33,703 nt of DNA from an uncultured bacterium (GCA_948433295.1 CAOJDT010000014.1:1-33703), one strand, 5' to 3'. Positions 16,324 to 24,537 are shown, numbered from the stretch's first letter. Made by a program: numbers and translations. Notes: generated by a model not told the origin, from the letters alone.

Positions 16324-17196
16324 ATGTTTAAATATTACGGGAAATACGCACCTTATTTGTTTTTGCTTCCTGCGGGAATTGTATTGCTGATTTTTTTCTT
16401 TATCCCGTTTTTTCAAACTTTTTTATTGAGTTTTCAGGATTATTCTTCAAGTATTTATAATCCGACGTGGGTTGGGTTTGAAAATTATTTCAAACTTTTT
16501 CAAAACCCTGTTTTTTATAAAGTTTTGTGGAATACTTTTATATATCTTTTTGTTGCGGTGCCGATTCTGGCTATATTCCCGTTGTTTATTGCAATTCTTA
16601 TCAATCAAAAAATTCGCGGCGTAACTTTGTATAAAATACTTATTTATTTGCCTGTAATTGTTTCTATTGTTGTTGCGGCTATTGCTTTTAAGTGGCTTTA
16701 TGCTGATCAGGGAATTTTGAATTTTCTTGTGACTTCTATGGGTTTTGAATCAATCGGATGGCTTACCGACCCTAAATGGGCGCTTTATTCGGTTATACTT
16801 GTTACAATATGGAAAGGTGTCGGATATTACATGATAATTTATCTCGCGGCATTGATGAGCGTTCCGAAAGAATTATACGAGGCTTGTGATATTGACGGGG
16901 CAAATTTTTTGACAAAGCATTTAACAGTGACGATTCCGCATATTATGCCAACTATCGCTCTTGTTACTACGATAAGCGCAATTTCGGCGATGAAGGTTTT
17001 TGCGGAAATCTACGTTATGACTAAAGGCGGTCCTTTAAATTCGAGTAAGACTATCGTTTATTATATTTATGAGCGTGCGTTTGAAAACCTTGATTTGGGC
17101 TATGCCTCTGCGATGGCGGTTGTTCTGCTTGTTATTGTAATGGTATTTTCTTTGTTAAATATTTTTGTGTTTGAAAGGAATAAGTATCATTTATGA
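16324..17196 (+). CDS. ABC sugar transporter permease, MalF/UgpA type
   Basis: An inner-membrane permease of 290 residues with six membrane segments (about 10-32, 68-93, 105-125, 152-176, 210-232 and 258-282). The EAA loop that docks the ATPase is at 184-209 (ELYEACDIDGANF...TIPHIMP), in the carbohydrate-uptake CUT1 style. It overlaps the second permease by four bases (ATGA). The partner solute-binding protein and ATPase are not in the window; CUT1 systems often share one ATPase encoded elsewhere, but a missing binding protein is less usual. Substrate cannot be read from the sequence; sugar or glycerol-phosphate is the family expectation. The ATG seems to be the first base of the transcript. 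Confidence 0.93.
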   Translation: MFKYYGKYAPYLFLLPAGIVLLIFFFIPFFQTFLLSFQDYSSSIYNPTWVGFENYFKLFQNPVFYKVLWNTFIYLFVAVPILAIFPLFIAILINQKIRGVTLYKILIYLPVIVSIVVAAIAFKWLYADQGILNFLVTSMGFESIGWLTDPKWALYSVILVTIWKGVGYYMIIYLAALMSVPKELYEACDIDGANFLTKHLTVTIPHIMPTIALVTTISAISAMKVFAEIYVMTKGGPLNSSKTIVYYIYERAFENLDLGYASAMAVVLLVIVMVFSLLNIFVFERNKYHL

Positions 17197-18035
17197 AGCG
17201 TTTTTTTGAAAAATTTTCAATACATTTTATTTTAATATTTGTATCGCTTTTATCGATATTTCCTTTTATCTGGCTTATTTCGACTTCGTTAAAGGGAGCG
17301 GGAGAAAATATTTTTGCATATCCTCCGACGATTATTCCTGCGGATTTTACATGGGAAAATTACGTCGGAGTATGGCAAAAGGTTGATTTTATCGGATATT
17401 TTATAAACAGTATGATTGTGGCGGGCGGAACCGTTTTGTTAAATTTGATTCTGTCGGCGATGGCGGGTTATCCTCTTGCCAGAATGGAATTTAAAGGTAA
17501 AAAGATTGCATTTTTTTCGGTACTTTCAACTATTATGATACCGTTTCAGGCTATAATGCTGCCTGTTTATCTGATAACCTTAAAACTTCATCTGGTAGAC
17601 AGTGTCAATAATTTTGCGGGATTTGTCGGATTGATAATGCCGTTTGCCGTGAGTGCGTTTGGAATTTTTCTTATGCGTCAGGCGTTTCTGGGGATTCCAC
17701 GCGAAATGGAAGAGGCTGCAATTGTTGACGGGTGCAGCGTATGGCAATTATTTATCAAGGTTCTTTTACCTATGGTAAAGCCGTCGCTTGCAGTGCTTGC
17801 TATATTTACGTTTATCGGTTCTTGGGGTGAATTTTTGTGGCCGAGTATTGTGCTTACAAAAGAATCAATGTATACGCTTCCTGTTGGTGTAAACAATTTG
17901 CAGGGAATGTTCAGTTCAAACTGGAGATTTATTGCAGCGGGTTCGATTCTTTCGACGATTCCTATTTTAATCTTTTTCCTTGCAATGCAGAGGTATTTTA
18001 TTTCGGGTGAAAACGAAGGCGCGGTTAAGGGGTAG
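17193..18035 (+). CDS. ABC sugar transporter permease, MalG/UgpE type
   Basis: The second CUT1 permease, 280 residues, with six membrane segments. It has the expected FPFIWLISTSLK after the first helix, AGYPLARMEFKGK, and the EAA loop at 172-197 (EMEEAAIVDGCSV...LLPMVKP). Its start codon overlaps the stop of the first permease, so the two are translated together and form the heterodimeric channel. The following membrane-protein gene begins one base after its stop codon, implying the same transcript. Confidence 0.93.
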   Translation: MKRFFEKFSIHFILIFVSLLSIFPFIWLISTSLKGAGENIFAYPPTIIPADFTWENYVGVWQKVDFIGYFINSMIVAGGTVLLNLILSAMAGYPLARMEFKGKKIAFFSVLSTIMIPFQAIMLPVYLITLKLHLVDSVNNFAGFVGLIMPFAVSAFGIFLMRQAFLGIPREMEEAAIVDGCSVWQLFIKVLLPMVKPSLAVLAIFTFIGSWGEFLWPSIVLTKESMYTLPVGVNNLQGMFSSNWRFIAAGSILSTIPILIFFLAMQRYFISGENEGAVKG

Positions 18036-18036
18036 T

Positions 18037-19389
18037 ATGAAAATTGAAAAAGTTTTTTTATTATTTGTCTTTTTATTTGGCTTGATTTTTATCTTTATAA
18101 CTCCTCCGTTTCAATCGGTTGATGAAAATTTTCATTTTTACAGAGCATACGGTATTGCTTCGGGGCAATTTGTTGCGGAAAAACAAGGCGCTGTTTCAGG
18201 TTCAATGCTTTCTGAATCTCTTTCTTGTCTGACTCATAAATATGACAGACTTGTCAAAAATATTAATGAAAAAACTTCTATTTCGGAATTGTCTGAAAAT
18301 TTAGGTATAAAGCTTTCAGATAATGAAGTTTTTACAGGTTATTCAAATACTGCGCTATATAGTCCTGCGGGTTATATACCGCAAAGTATGGGTGTATATG
18401 TCGCTAAGATTTTAAATTTATCTCCGCTTATCATGCTTTATTTCGGACGATTGTTTAATTTAATTATGTATGCAATTCTGGGGTATTATGCAATAAAAGT
18501 GATTCCAGTTTTAAAACTTGCAGTTTTCCTTATATTATTAATGCCGATGAATCTTTCTTTGGCTGCGTCTTTATCAACTGACGCCGTGCTAATTTCAGTA
18601 AGTCTTATTTTTATTGGTTTGATTCTAAAATGTAGTGTTAATAATGAAAAAATAAGTATCAAAAATTTATTGTTGTTAGCATTGTTATCGACAGTACTGG
18701 CATTGATAAAACATCATTTCTTATTACTGCCGTTATTATTTCTGATTCCTCCGAAACGTTTTTGCGGTAAATATTGGCAAAAGATTAGTGTTATTATTTT
18801 ACCTGCGATTTTTGCATGTATAATATGGAGTAAAGCTGTTGCGGGATTATATGTCCCGTTGAGAGAAGGTGCTGATATGTACGCACAACTTTCTTTTATT
18901 TTACATAATCCGTTGGAATTTATTGCAGTCCTTTTTAAAACAATTTTAATAAAAACTTTCAGAATTATTGTAACTATGATTGGTGTACTGGGCTGGCAGG
19001 ATACGCGTCTTGATATTTTGACCTATCTGCTTTATCCTTTGGCAATTATTTATGCAGTATTGAATACTTCTGACAGGCAGATTATTCTTTCAAAATTTCA
19101 AATATTACTGTTATCATCAACTTTAACAGTATCATATCTTTTAATAGTTACTTATATGTATTTGTCGTGGTCGTTGGTTGGTAGTGGAATTGTCATGGGT
19201 TTAAACGGAAAATATTTTGTGACACTTTTGCTTCCGTTTTTGATTCTTTTAGCTGCAAAATCTAAGTTCAAATTTGGGGTTAATAATAATATAATTTATG
19301 CGTTCTGTTTTCTGATTTTATTATCGACTGTATTTTCTTTATTAACAAGATTTTATAATATGTTTCCTAATCTTTATTATCAAATTTAA
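18037..19389 (+). CDS. DUF2142-like multipass membrane protein (putative GT-C glycosyltransferase)
   Basis: A 450-residue protein with about ten to eleven hydrophobic segments. The region after the first helix (TPPFQSVDENFHFYRAYGIA) matches the conserved opening of DUF2142 proteins, where an acidic, aromatic loop follows helix 1 as in GT-C lipid-sugar-dependent glycosyltransferases; activity is not proven for the family. I start at ATG 18037 with AAGGGG just upstream, rather than at the open frame further up, which lies inside the preceding permease gene. It is one base behind the ABC permeases. Its last four bases overlap the convergent TPR gene. A link between this protein and the sugar transporter is only positional. 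Confidence 0.75.
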   Translation: MKIEKVFLLFVFLFGLIFIFITPPFQSVDENFHFYRAYGIASGQFVAEKQGAVSGSMLSESLSCLTHKYDRLVKNINEKTSISELSENLGIKLSDNEVFTGYSNTALYSPAGYIPQSMGVYVAKILNLSPLIMLYFGRLFNLIMYAILGYYAIKVIPVLKLAVFLILLMPMNLSLAASLSTDAVLISVSLIFIGLILKCSVNNEKISIKNLLLLALLSTVLALIKHHFLLLPLLFLIPPKRFCGKYWQKISVIILPAIFACIIWSKAVAGLYVPLREGADMYAQLSFILHNPLEFIAVLFKTILIKTFRIIVTMIGVLGWQDTRLDILTYLLYPLAIIYAVLNTSDRQIILSKFQILLLSSTLTVSYLLIVTYMYLSWSLVGSGIVMGLNGKYFVTLLLPFLILLAAKSKFKFGVNNNIIYAFCFLILLSTVFSLLTRFYNMFPNLYYQI

Positions 19390-20444
19390 TCCTCAATATC
19401 AAGAAATACGTCTCTTGCCGAACAGGTTTTGAAGTTGTCAAGCATAGCTTTGTCCAAATCGTCAGAGGCTACAAGTCTTCCGTTAATATATGTCATTCCG
19501 TTGCTTTGAGCATCAACTTCAGCATTGAATTTTTCTCTTAGCCATGCTTGTCCGTCATCTTCAGTCAAGAGGAGTTTGGTAACATCATTCATTACATCAA
19601 AAACATAGCGTTGGCGATTCGATTGACCGTCTTTTGTTGCTATAAGTGTATTTGCTTTTTCCATTTCTTTGTAAGATTCTTTGTACTGTTTCAGATGTCT
19701 TAAAAGAACCGCCAGATTGTAGTGCGCTTCGTAATTCATAGGGGCTATTTCAATTGCGTCACAATAAGTCAGACCTGCGCGATTGTAATCTCTGTTAAGC
19801 TGGTATGCGAGTGCAAGGTTGTATCTTGCGTCATAATCGTTTTTTAGAATTTTTACGGCTTCTTCATAAGCTTTAATGGCTTCGCTCAGAAAATATTGTT
19901 GATAGTCGTAATTGTTTTCCGAATAGATTGATTTTTGCCTGTAGGCAACACCCATATTGTAATAAGCAAGTCCCATATTTGTCTTGTAGCTTCTCAGGTT
20001 ACTGAATACAAACGGGATATAAACAAGTTTACGTCGTATTCCGAGAATTTCTTTATACTGAGAAATCGCACCGTCGAAATCTCCGAGACGTTCAGCCGAG
20101 ACAATTCCGTAATTCATTCTTGCAATAACATAATGTTTGTTGTGTTTTATAGCGTTTTCGTAAGCGTCAATTGCCGAGTAAAAATCCTCATACGCAACGT
20201 AAATGTTTCCTAAATTCAGCCAGGCACCGTAATGCTCCGGATAAAGTCTAAGACCGTAAAGATAGAAATCAATTGCTTTTTGAAATTTTGCCTTACGTAA
20301 AGCCTTGTCGCCTTTTGAAACGTAATACATTCCGCGAACTTTATTGACCTGTCTCTTATACCATTGCGGGTAAATGAATATTGATGCAATAAATGCAACA
20401 ATCATCACAAAGGTCATAAATTTTCTGAATCTTATCTTTTTCAA
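19386..20444 (-). CDS. Membrane-anchored TPR-repeat protein
   Basis: A 352-residue protein with a basic N-terminus, one membrane helix (9-25) and then at least six tetratricopeptide repeats (about 39-72, 73-106, 107-140, 167-200, 201-233 and 234-267), for example ALRKAKFQKAIDFYLYGLRL and ARYNLALAYQLNRDYNRAGL. A non-repeat tail follows. TPRs are protein-docking scaffolds; the partner is unknown. The start is a TTG at 20444 with GGAG 11 bases upstream; the alternative ATG nine codons later would remove the basic residues before the membrane helix. Transcribed alone, convergent with the DUF2142 gene. Confidence 0.85.
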   Translation of the reverse strand: MKKIRFRKFMTFVMIVAFIASIFIYPQWYKRQVNKVRGMYYVSKGDKALRKAKFQKAIDFYLYGLRLYPEHYGAWLNLGNIYVAYEDFYSAIDAYENAIKHNKHYVIARMNYGIVSAERLGDFDGAISQYKEILGIRRKLVYIPFVFSNLRSYKTNMGLAYYNMGVAYRQKSIYSENNYDYQQYFLSEAIKAYEEAVKILKNDYDARYNLALAYQLNRDYNRAGLTYCDAIEIAPMNYEAHYNLAVLLRHLKQYKESYKEMEKANTLIATKDGQSNRQRYVFDVMNDVTKLLLTEDDGQAWLREKFNAEVDAQSNGMTYINGRLVASDDLDKAMLDNFKTCSARDVFLDIED

Positions 20445-20527
20445 GGCTTAAATATCTCCACGCTTACATTTTACAATGATTTACGCCGAATAGCAAATAT
20501 GTTTCATAATATTAATTGTTAAGATTT

Positions 20528-20558
20528 TGTAATAATTATTACATAAATTGCGCAATTT
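20528..20558. promoter_or_regulatory. Two adjacent perfect palindromes, possible operators
   Basis: TGTAATAATTATTACA (20528-20543) is a perfect 16-base palindrome and AAATTGCGCAATTT (20545-20558) a perfect 14-base one. They lie directly upstream of, and into, the CAATT element of the 20619 gene. Such symmetry is typical of dimeric regulator sites; no known regulator is matched. Confidence 0.4.
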
Positions 20559-20582
20559 GCAAAGACAAAATGTTTTTATATA
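20553..20582 (+). promoter_or_regulatory. Shared CAATT-N17-TTTATATA element, copy 1
   Basis: CAATT (20553-20557), 17 bases, TTTATATA (20575-20582), 36 bases before the ATG. The same element with identical spacing precedes the genes at 31232 and 32859. It has no TTGACA-like -35 at normal spacing to TATATA. Confidence 0.5.
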
Positions 20583-20618
20583 AGTAAGGTAGGTTAAATT
20601 AAATTTGGAGGTTAGGAA

Positions 20619-21482
20619 ATGGCAGGCGAATTTGTCAGCGGAATATCACCGTATGGAATGGGTATGATGCCGTTTTATAATAATTATGCAAACGGAGTAA
20701 TGCTAAACGATCTCTTTGGAAGTTCATCATTTTCTAATCCGATGTTTTCAATGGACGGCAGTTTGTTTAATAATTCATTTGCAACACCTTATACGGGCGG
20801 ATTTATGGGCGGTATGAATTATGATCAATATTATCAAAATATGGAACGATACCAGGATTTTATGTATGACAGTCAATTAAGAAGAAATCAGAAGGCTCGT
20901 CAGGTAGATTTTCAGGCAAACGCTCCAATGGAATCAATTCAGCGTCAGGCAACGATTTTGCGTGAAAAAATTATGCAAAATGAACAGCAACAGATAATCC
21001 CTGCGCTTAATAAGCTTATTGCCAGTATAAAAGCTGCAAACGGTAATAATCCTAATATTACAACCGAACAGCTTATAGCTAAAGCAGATACTTATTACAG
21101 GCAAATGTATAATACATCATTGACTGAAGATATTCGCAAGAACGGTAATCCTTCATTTGTGCAAGGTTTGTATCAATCATTGACGCTGGGTTTTGCGGAT
21201 AGAACCACTGCGGAAGAAAATATTTCGCGAATTAACGGAGCACCTGTCAGCAGATGGGAATCTACCAAAAAGATTGCGGGTAACGCAACAGGCGGTGCTT
21301 TAGTTGGCGCAGGCTCGCTATATGCGCTTTTCTCTATTCCGGTATTCAAGAAAATGGTTACAAGTAAACCCGGATTCCTTGCCGCTGTAGGTGCCGTGGT
21401 CGGTGCTCTTGCAGGAATGGCAATGAGTGCATTTGGAAGTACGCCTGCTGTTGGTGAAAATAATTCTAATCCTAAAAAATAA
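20619..21482 (+). CDS. Uncharacterised protein with Met/Gly/Asn-rich N-terminus and C-terminal glycine-rich hydrophobic hairpin
   Basis: I do not recognise this 287-residue protein. The first 75 residues are low-complexity and rich in Met, Gly, Phe, Asn and Tyr. Residues 76-200 are charged and helical, with a possible coiled coil (RQATILREKIMQNEQQQ). Residues 222-275 hold two hydrophobic stretches full of Gly and Ala (GGALVGAGSLYALFSIPVF and FLAAVGAVVGALAGMAMSAF), the pattern of a membrane-inserting glycine-zipper hairpin. No signal peptide is present. GGAGG lies upstream of the ATG and a strong terminator follows. It shares its unusual promoter element with two accessory genes at the right end, which suggests co-regulation with an effector-like set. 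It is probably membrane-associated. Confidence 0.75.
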   Translation: MAGEFVSGISPYGMGMMPFYNNYANGVMLNDLFGSSSFSNPMFSMDGSLFNNSFATPYTGGFMGGMNYDQYYQNMERYQDFMYDSQLRRNQKARQVDFQANAPMESIQRQATILREKIMQNEQQQIIPALNKLIASIKAANGNNPNITTEQLIAKADTYYRQMYNTSLTEDIRKNGNPSFVQGLYQSLTLGFADRTTAEENISRINGAPVSRWESTKKIAGNATGGALVGAGSLYALFSIPVFKKMVTSKPGFLAAVGAVVGALAGMAMSAFGSTPAVGENNSNPKK

Positions 21483-21493
21483 AAATATTTCTT

Positions 21494-21515
21494 AAATAGT
21501 GTGTAAATAGTGTGT
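21494..21515 (+). repeat. Two tandem copies of an 11-base unit
   Basis: AAATAGTGTGT occurs twice head to tail between the stop codon at 21482 and the terminator. Probably a slippage product in the 3' untranslated region. Confidence 0.7.
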
Positions 21516-21516
21516 A

Positions 21517-21548
21517 GGAGGTTGAAAAGATTCAACCTCTTTTTTTTT
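21517..21548 (+). terminator. Rho-independent terminator after the 20619 gene
   Basis: GAGGTTGAA (21518-21526) pairs with TTCAACCTC (21531-21539) around a four-base loop, followed by nine Ts (21540-21548). The T-tract touches the stop codon of the convergent HEPN gene. Confidence 0.92.
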
Positions 21549-22686
21549 AATCATTTTTATTAAGAACATTTTCCCAATTACCGTCACAGAAGTCACAACC
21601 TTCGTTAAAGGTGTCGATTCCGTTAAAGTCGGAGCCTATAGAGGCACAGTTGCAATATTCACAAATCGGAGGGTTTTTATCTATTGCGCCGCAGGCTGTG
21701 CACACATAAAAATCATTACATTTTACTCCTGTATCATAACTGTCGCAATTCGTACAATTTATTATATGTGAATCATACATATTGTCTTTTGTTATTACTT
21801 CTGTATCAAAGAAAGCTTCAATATGTTTTTCATCAATAGTGTTAAATACTGCTTCAATTATTTGTTCAAGTGTTATAACTTCTCCACAATCGCATTTAAA
21901 AGAACTTCCAAAGTTAAAATCGTCGAGATTTTTTCGATGATTTGTTCCGCATGCAGGACAAGTTATTCTTACTTCTCTTCTTTCGTCAATATGCCCGCAA
22001 ACAAAGCATTCATAACATGTGAACGGGTAATCCTCAAATGTTTCAATTACTGCAGAAACTTTACCGCATATCGGACATTTTCTAATTATACGCTTTTGTG
22101 ATTTGTAATCATTTAATATATTTTCGACGGCTTTAAATTTTAAATCATAATATTTTTCGAGTTTTTTGATATTAGATTCATATTTATTTATGCCATTAAC
22201 TACAATATCTTCACCAAATAATTTAGCCCATCTCCAAAGGATTGCTTTAAGATAATGCCAGGCTAGAAGTTCTTTAATTGCTATATCAATTTTGAGTTTT
22301 TCGAATTTTTGCGGATTTTTTGAGATTAAGTCGTGCGTGAAGTGCATAAGTTTGTTACGTTCTTTCCGCAAAGCATTAAATGCTTCGTTTGCAGCCTTTG
22401 ATATCTGTTCTTTATGAAAAATTTGATTTAAACGTTTTACCAATTCTTCGTAATATAACGTTTTTGAGTCGCCGTCAAGAAATTTTGACAGAACTATTTC
22501 ATCAGCGACAATAAGACTCCAGTGCTCACAAGCAAGTCGGGCTTTTAAAAATAATTCAACTGATGAGAAAAAGTTTATTACCGAATATTTTGGGTCAGAG
22601 TCAAATTCTTTTGCGCTTTTTTCTAAATAATCAAAAGCATTGTCTAATAATGTTGTTACTATTTCTTTAATTCTTTCATCTTCCAT
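21547..22686 (-). CDS. HEPN-like domain fused to multiple zinc ribbons
   Basis: A 379-residue protein in two parts. Residues 1-160 are helical, with a paired-helix layout (SVINFFSSVELFLKARLACE) and, in the second half, ALRKERNKLMHF, where R110-N111-xxx-H115 fits the RNxxxH signature of HEPN ribonuclease domains. Residues 200-375 are a chain of zinc-binding CxxC pairs at 204/207, 227/230, 243/246, 265/267, 311/314, 329/332, 342/345 and 364/367, probably four ribbons. HEPN domains commonly act as RNases in toxin, defence and stress systems, but some only bind nucleotides. The ribbons could bind RNA or protein. No antitoxin-like small gene is adjacent. No Shine-Dalgarno site is visible; the upstream layout suggests a leaderless mRNA. 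Confidence 0.65.
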   Translation of the reverse strand: MEDERIKEIVTTLLDNAFDYLEKSAKEFDSDPKYSVINFFSSVELFLKARLACEHWSLIVADEIVLSKFLDGDSKTLYYEELVKRLNQIFHKEQISKAANEAFNALRKERNKLMHFTHDLISKNPQKFEKLKIDIAIKELLAWHYLKAILWRWAKLFGEDIVVNGINKYESNIKKLEKYYDLKFKAVENILNDYKSQKRIIRKCPICGKVSAVIETFEDYPFTCYECFVCGHIDERREVRITCPACGTNHRKNLDDFNFGSSFKCDCGEVITLEQIIEAVFNTIDEKHIEAFFDTEVITKDNMYDSHIINCTNCDSYDTGVKCNDFYVCTACGAIDKNPPICEYCNCASIGSDFNGIDTFNEGCDFCDGNWENVLNKND

Positions 22687-22692
22687 TTTTTT

Positions 22693-22721
22693 ATTTAATC
22701 ATTAACATATCACTAAAACAA
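22693..22721 (-). promoter_or_regulatory. Possible leaderless promoter of the HEPN gene
   Basis: On the minus strand: TTGTTT (22721-22716), 17 bases, TTAAAT (22698-22693), then six bases to the ATG at 22686. Same geometry as the promoters at 16289 and 26673, with a weaker -10 box. Confidence 0.35.
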
Positions 22722-22743
22722 TTAGCCAAATGTCTATAAAAAG

Positions 22744-22775
22744 AATACCTGCTCCAAGGAGTAGAAGCAGGTATT
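22744..22775. other. Strong hairpin in the divergent intergenic region
   Basis: AATACCTGCT (22744-22753) pairs perfectly with AGCAGGTATT (22766-22775) around a 12-base loop that itself contains CC-AA-GG. No T-tract follows directly; ten Ts come at 22811-22820. A TATAAA at 22735-22740 would start a transcript at the hairpin, but no -35 box is seen. It could be a small RNA or a protein-binding site. Confidence 0.4.
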
Positions 22776-22830
22776 AACCAGTAAAAGAGACATCACCAAC
22801 ATTATTATGCTTTTTTTTTTAAAGTCAAAT

Positions 22831-22859
22831 TTTTGTTTTAAAAATTTTTGTTGTATACT
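22831..22859 (+). promoter_or_regulatory. Promoter predicting a leaderless mRNA for the small TPR gene
   Basis: TATACT (22854-22859) is followed by six bases and the ATG at 22866. The -35 region is weak (TTTTGT at 22831 with 17 bases, or TTGTTT at 22833 with 15). No Shine-Dalgarno site precedes the ATG. Confidence 0.5.
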
Positions 22860-22865
22860 TTTGGT

Positions 22866-23441
22866 ATGAAGAGATTTGTGTATTTACTGGTTATATGTCT
22901 ATTTTTTGGAAGTGTGACTTATGCTGAAGAATCGGTTATTAACGAACAGGCAAAACTTCTTTATGCGGAAAATCGTATTGAAGAGGCATTTAATCTTTTG
23001 TTGACGATACCTCCTGAGGCGAGAACCCCTTTAAATTGGCTTTTGTTGGGAAATATTCTTCAAGATAAGGGGCGCGATGAGGATGCGGATTTTATGTTTT
23101 CGCAAGCTCAGATGAATGAATCTGCTTTTTATAAAGCTGCTTATAATCTCGGTAATCTTTATCTTGAACAGGATAAGCCAAATATGGCAATCGGGCAGTT
23201 TAAACGGGTAATTAAACTTAAACCTGATTTTTCATACGCTTATTACAACATGGGATGCGCTTATTTGAAGCTCGGTAATTTAAAAGATGCAAGAAAAAAT
23301 TTCCTTCTTGCTATTGATTATAATCCGACAGTTGCAGATTTTCACTATAATATGGCTTATACCTCTAAAAAGCTTAATAAACCAAAGGATGCAGAGCTTT
23401 ATTTGAATTATTATAACAAAATTATCGAAAACGGGAAATAA
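22866..23441 (+). CDS. Exported TPR-repeat protein
   Basis: The product is 191 residues with a Sec signal peptide (MKRFVYLLVICLFFGSVTYA, cleavage after A20), so it acts outside the cytoplasmic membrane. Four tetratricopeptide repeats follow (about 22-55, 57-90, 91-124 and 125-158), such as AAYNLGNLYLEQDKPNMAIG and AYYNMGCAYLKLGNLKDARK. TPRs bind other proteins; the partner is unknown. I choose ATG 22866 because it gives the correct signal peptide. The frame is open six codons further up to a TTG, but that would put extra residues before the basic N-terminus. The HAD gene follows after 11 bases and is probably co-transcribed. Confidence 0.85.
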   Translation: MKRFVYLLVICLFFGSVTYAEESVINEQAKLLYAENRIEEAFNLLLTIPPEARTPLNWLLLGNILQDKGRDEDADFMFSQAQMNESAFYKAAYNLGNLYLEQDKPNMAIGQFKRVIKLKPDFSYAYYNMGCAYLKLGNLKDARKNFLLAIDYNPTVADFHYNMAYTSKKLNKPKDAELYLNYYNKIIENGK

Positions 23442-23452
23442 ATGAGGGCATC

Positions 23453-24145
23453 ATGCAATATAAAGGTATAATATTTGATTTTAACGGTACGTTATTCTGG
23501 GATTCTGAAAAACATCTGGAAGCCTGGCGTGAATTTTCAACACGCGTCCGTCCTTATGCATTTACCGATGAAGAAATGCGCGAATATATGTTCGGTCGTA
23601 CAAATGAAGATATTCTCACTTATTTAATCGGAACAAAACCTTCTCCTGAGCTTGTAGAAAAACTGGGAAGTGAAAAAGAAGCCGTTTATCGTCAAATGTG
23701 TCGTGACGATAAAGAGAATACACATCTTGCTCCATTTGCCGTTGAATTTTTGGATTGGCTTAAAGAAAATAATATTCCGCGCACTATTGCAACTATGTCT
23801 GATAAAGATAATGTTGATTTTTATATTGAAGAATTCGAGTTGGAAAAATGGTTTGATATTGATAAAATTGTATACTCGGATGGAAAAATTAAAGGTAAGC
23901 CGGCTCCTGATATTTATGAAATTGCCGCTTCAAAACTCGGTTTAGCTCCTCAGGATTGTGTTGTTATTGAAGACGCGGTTTCCGGAATTGAATCCGCAAG
24001 AGCTGCAAATATCGGTAAAATTATTGCAATTGCTTCAATGGAACCTGTTTCTTTATATGAAAAAATTTCTGCAGTAAGCCAAATAATTACCGACTTTTCG
24101 AATTTTAGTGAAATTATTGGTAAAACAACGCTGTTGTATAAATAA
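23453..24145 (+). CDS. HAD-superfamily phosphatase (beta-phosphoglucomutase-like)
   Basis: A 230-residue HAD hydrolase with a helical cap of the phosphoglucomutase-like subfamily. Motif I reads IIFDFNGTLFWDS: nucleophile D9 is present, but the second, acid/base aspartate of DxD is an asparagine (N11). Motif II is ATMSDK near 112-117, the lysine of motif III is in GKIKGKPAPDIYE, and motif IV is VVIEDAVSGIESA. The Asp-to-Asn change is seen in some HAD groups and implies altered chemistry or another residue taking over. Substrate unknown, probably a small phosphorylated metabolite. GAGGG lies before the ATG. Confidence 0.88.
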   Translation: MQYKGIIFDFNGTLFWDSEKHLEAWREFSTRVRPYAFTDEEMREYMFGRTNEDILTYLIGTKPSPELVEKLGSEKEAVYRQMCRDDKENTHLAPFAVEFLDWLKENNIPRTIATMSDKDNVDFYIEEFELEKWFDIDKIVYSDGKIKGKPAPDIYEIAASKLGLAPQDCVVIEDAVSGIESARAANIGKIIAIASMEPVSLYEKISAVSQIITDFSNFSEIIGKTTLLYK

Positions 24146-24209
24146 TTTATTTAAATGATTCTCTTCTCTAACGCAGGTTTTATACTTGTTTTATGAAAGG
24201 AGATTTATC

Positions 24210-24536
24210 ATGATTTTTACAAACATTGAATCGGTTCCGGGCAGAAAAATTACCGCTCAACTCGGAATCGTATCGGGGAGTACTGTTAGAGCGAAAAATG
24301 TTGTTCAGGATTTCGGAGCTTCATTTAAAAATTTTTTTGGCGGTGAACTCAGAGCTTATACAAAATTGTTGGAAGAGTCTCGTAACGAAGCTTTAAAACG
24401 TATGGAAGCTCAGGCTTATAAATTAGGTGCGGATGCTGTTATTAATGTCAGACTTGCTACTTCTTCAATTACGGCGGGTGCTGCGGAAGTTTATGCTTAC
24501 GGTACTGCTGTAAAAACTCAGCCGATAGGAGAATAA
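24210..24536 (+). CDS. YbjQ/UPF0145 family protein
   Basis: A 108-residue soluble protein that matches the YbjQ family along its full length: IVSGSTVRAKNVVQDFGASF, FGGELRAYTKLLEESRNEAL, KLGADAVINVRL and the ending YGTAVK. The family forms pentameric barrels and is sometimes labelled heavy-metal binding, but its function is not settled. I start at ATG 24210 with AAAGGAG ten bases upstream; an open frame eight codons further up has no ribosome site. It begins a three-gene unit with a membrane-bound YbjQ paralogue and an M48 peptidase. Confidence 0.9.
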   Translation: MIFTNIESVPGRKITAQLGIVSGSTVRAKNVVQDFGASFKNFFGGELRAYTKLLEESRNEALKRMEAQAYKLGADAVINVRLATSSITAGAAEVYAYGTAVKTQPIGE

Positions 24537-24537
24537 A

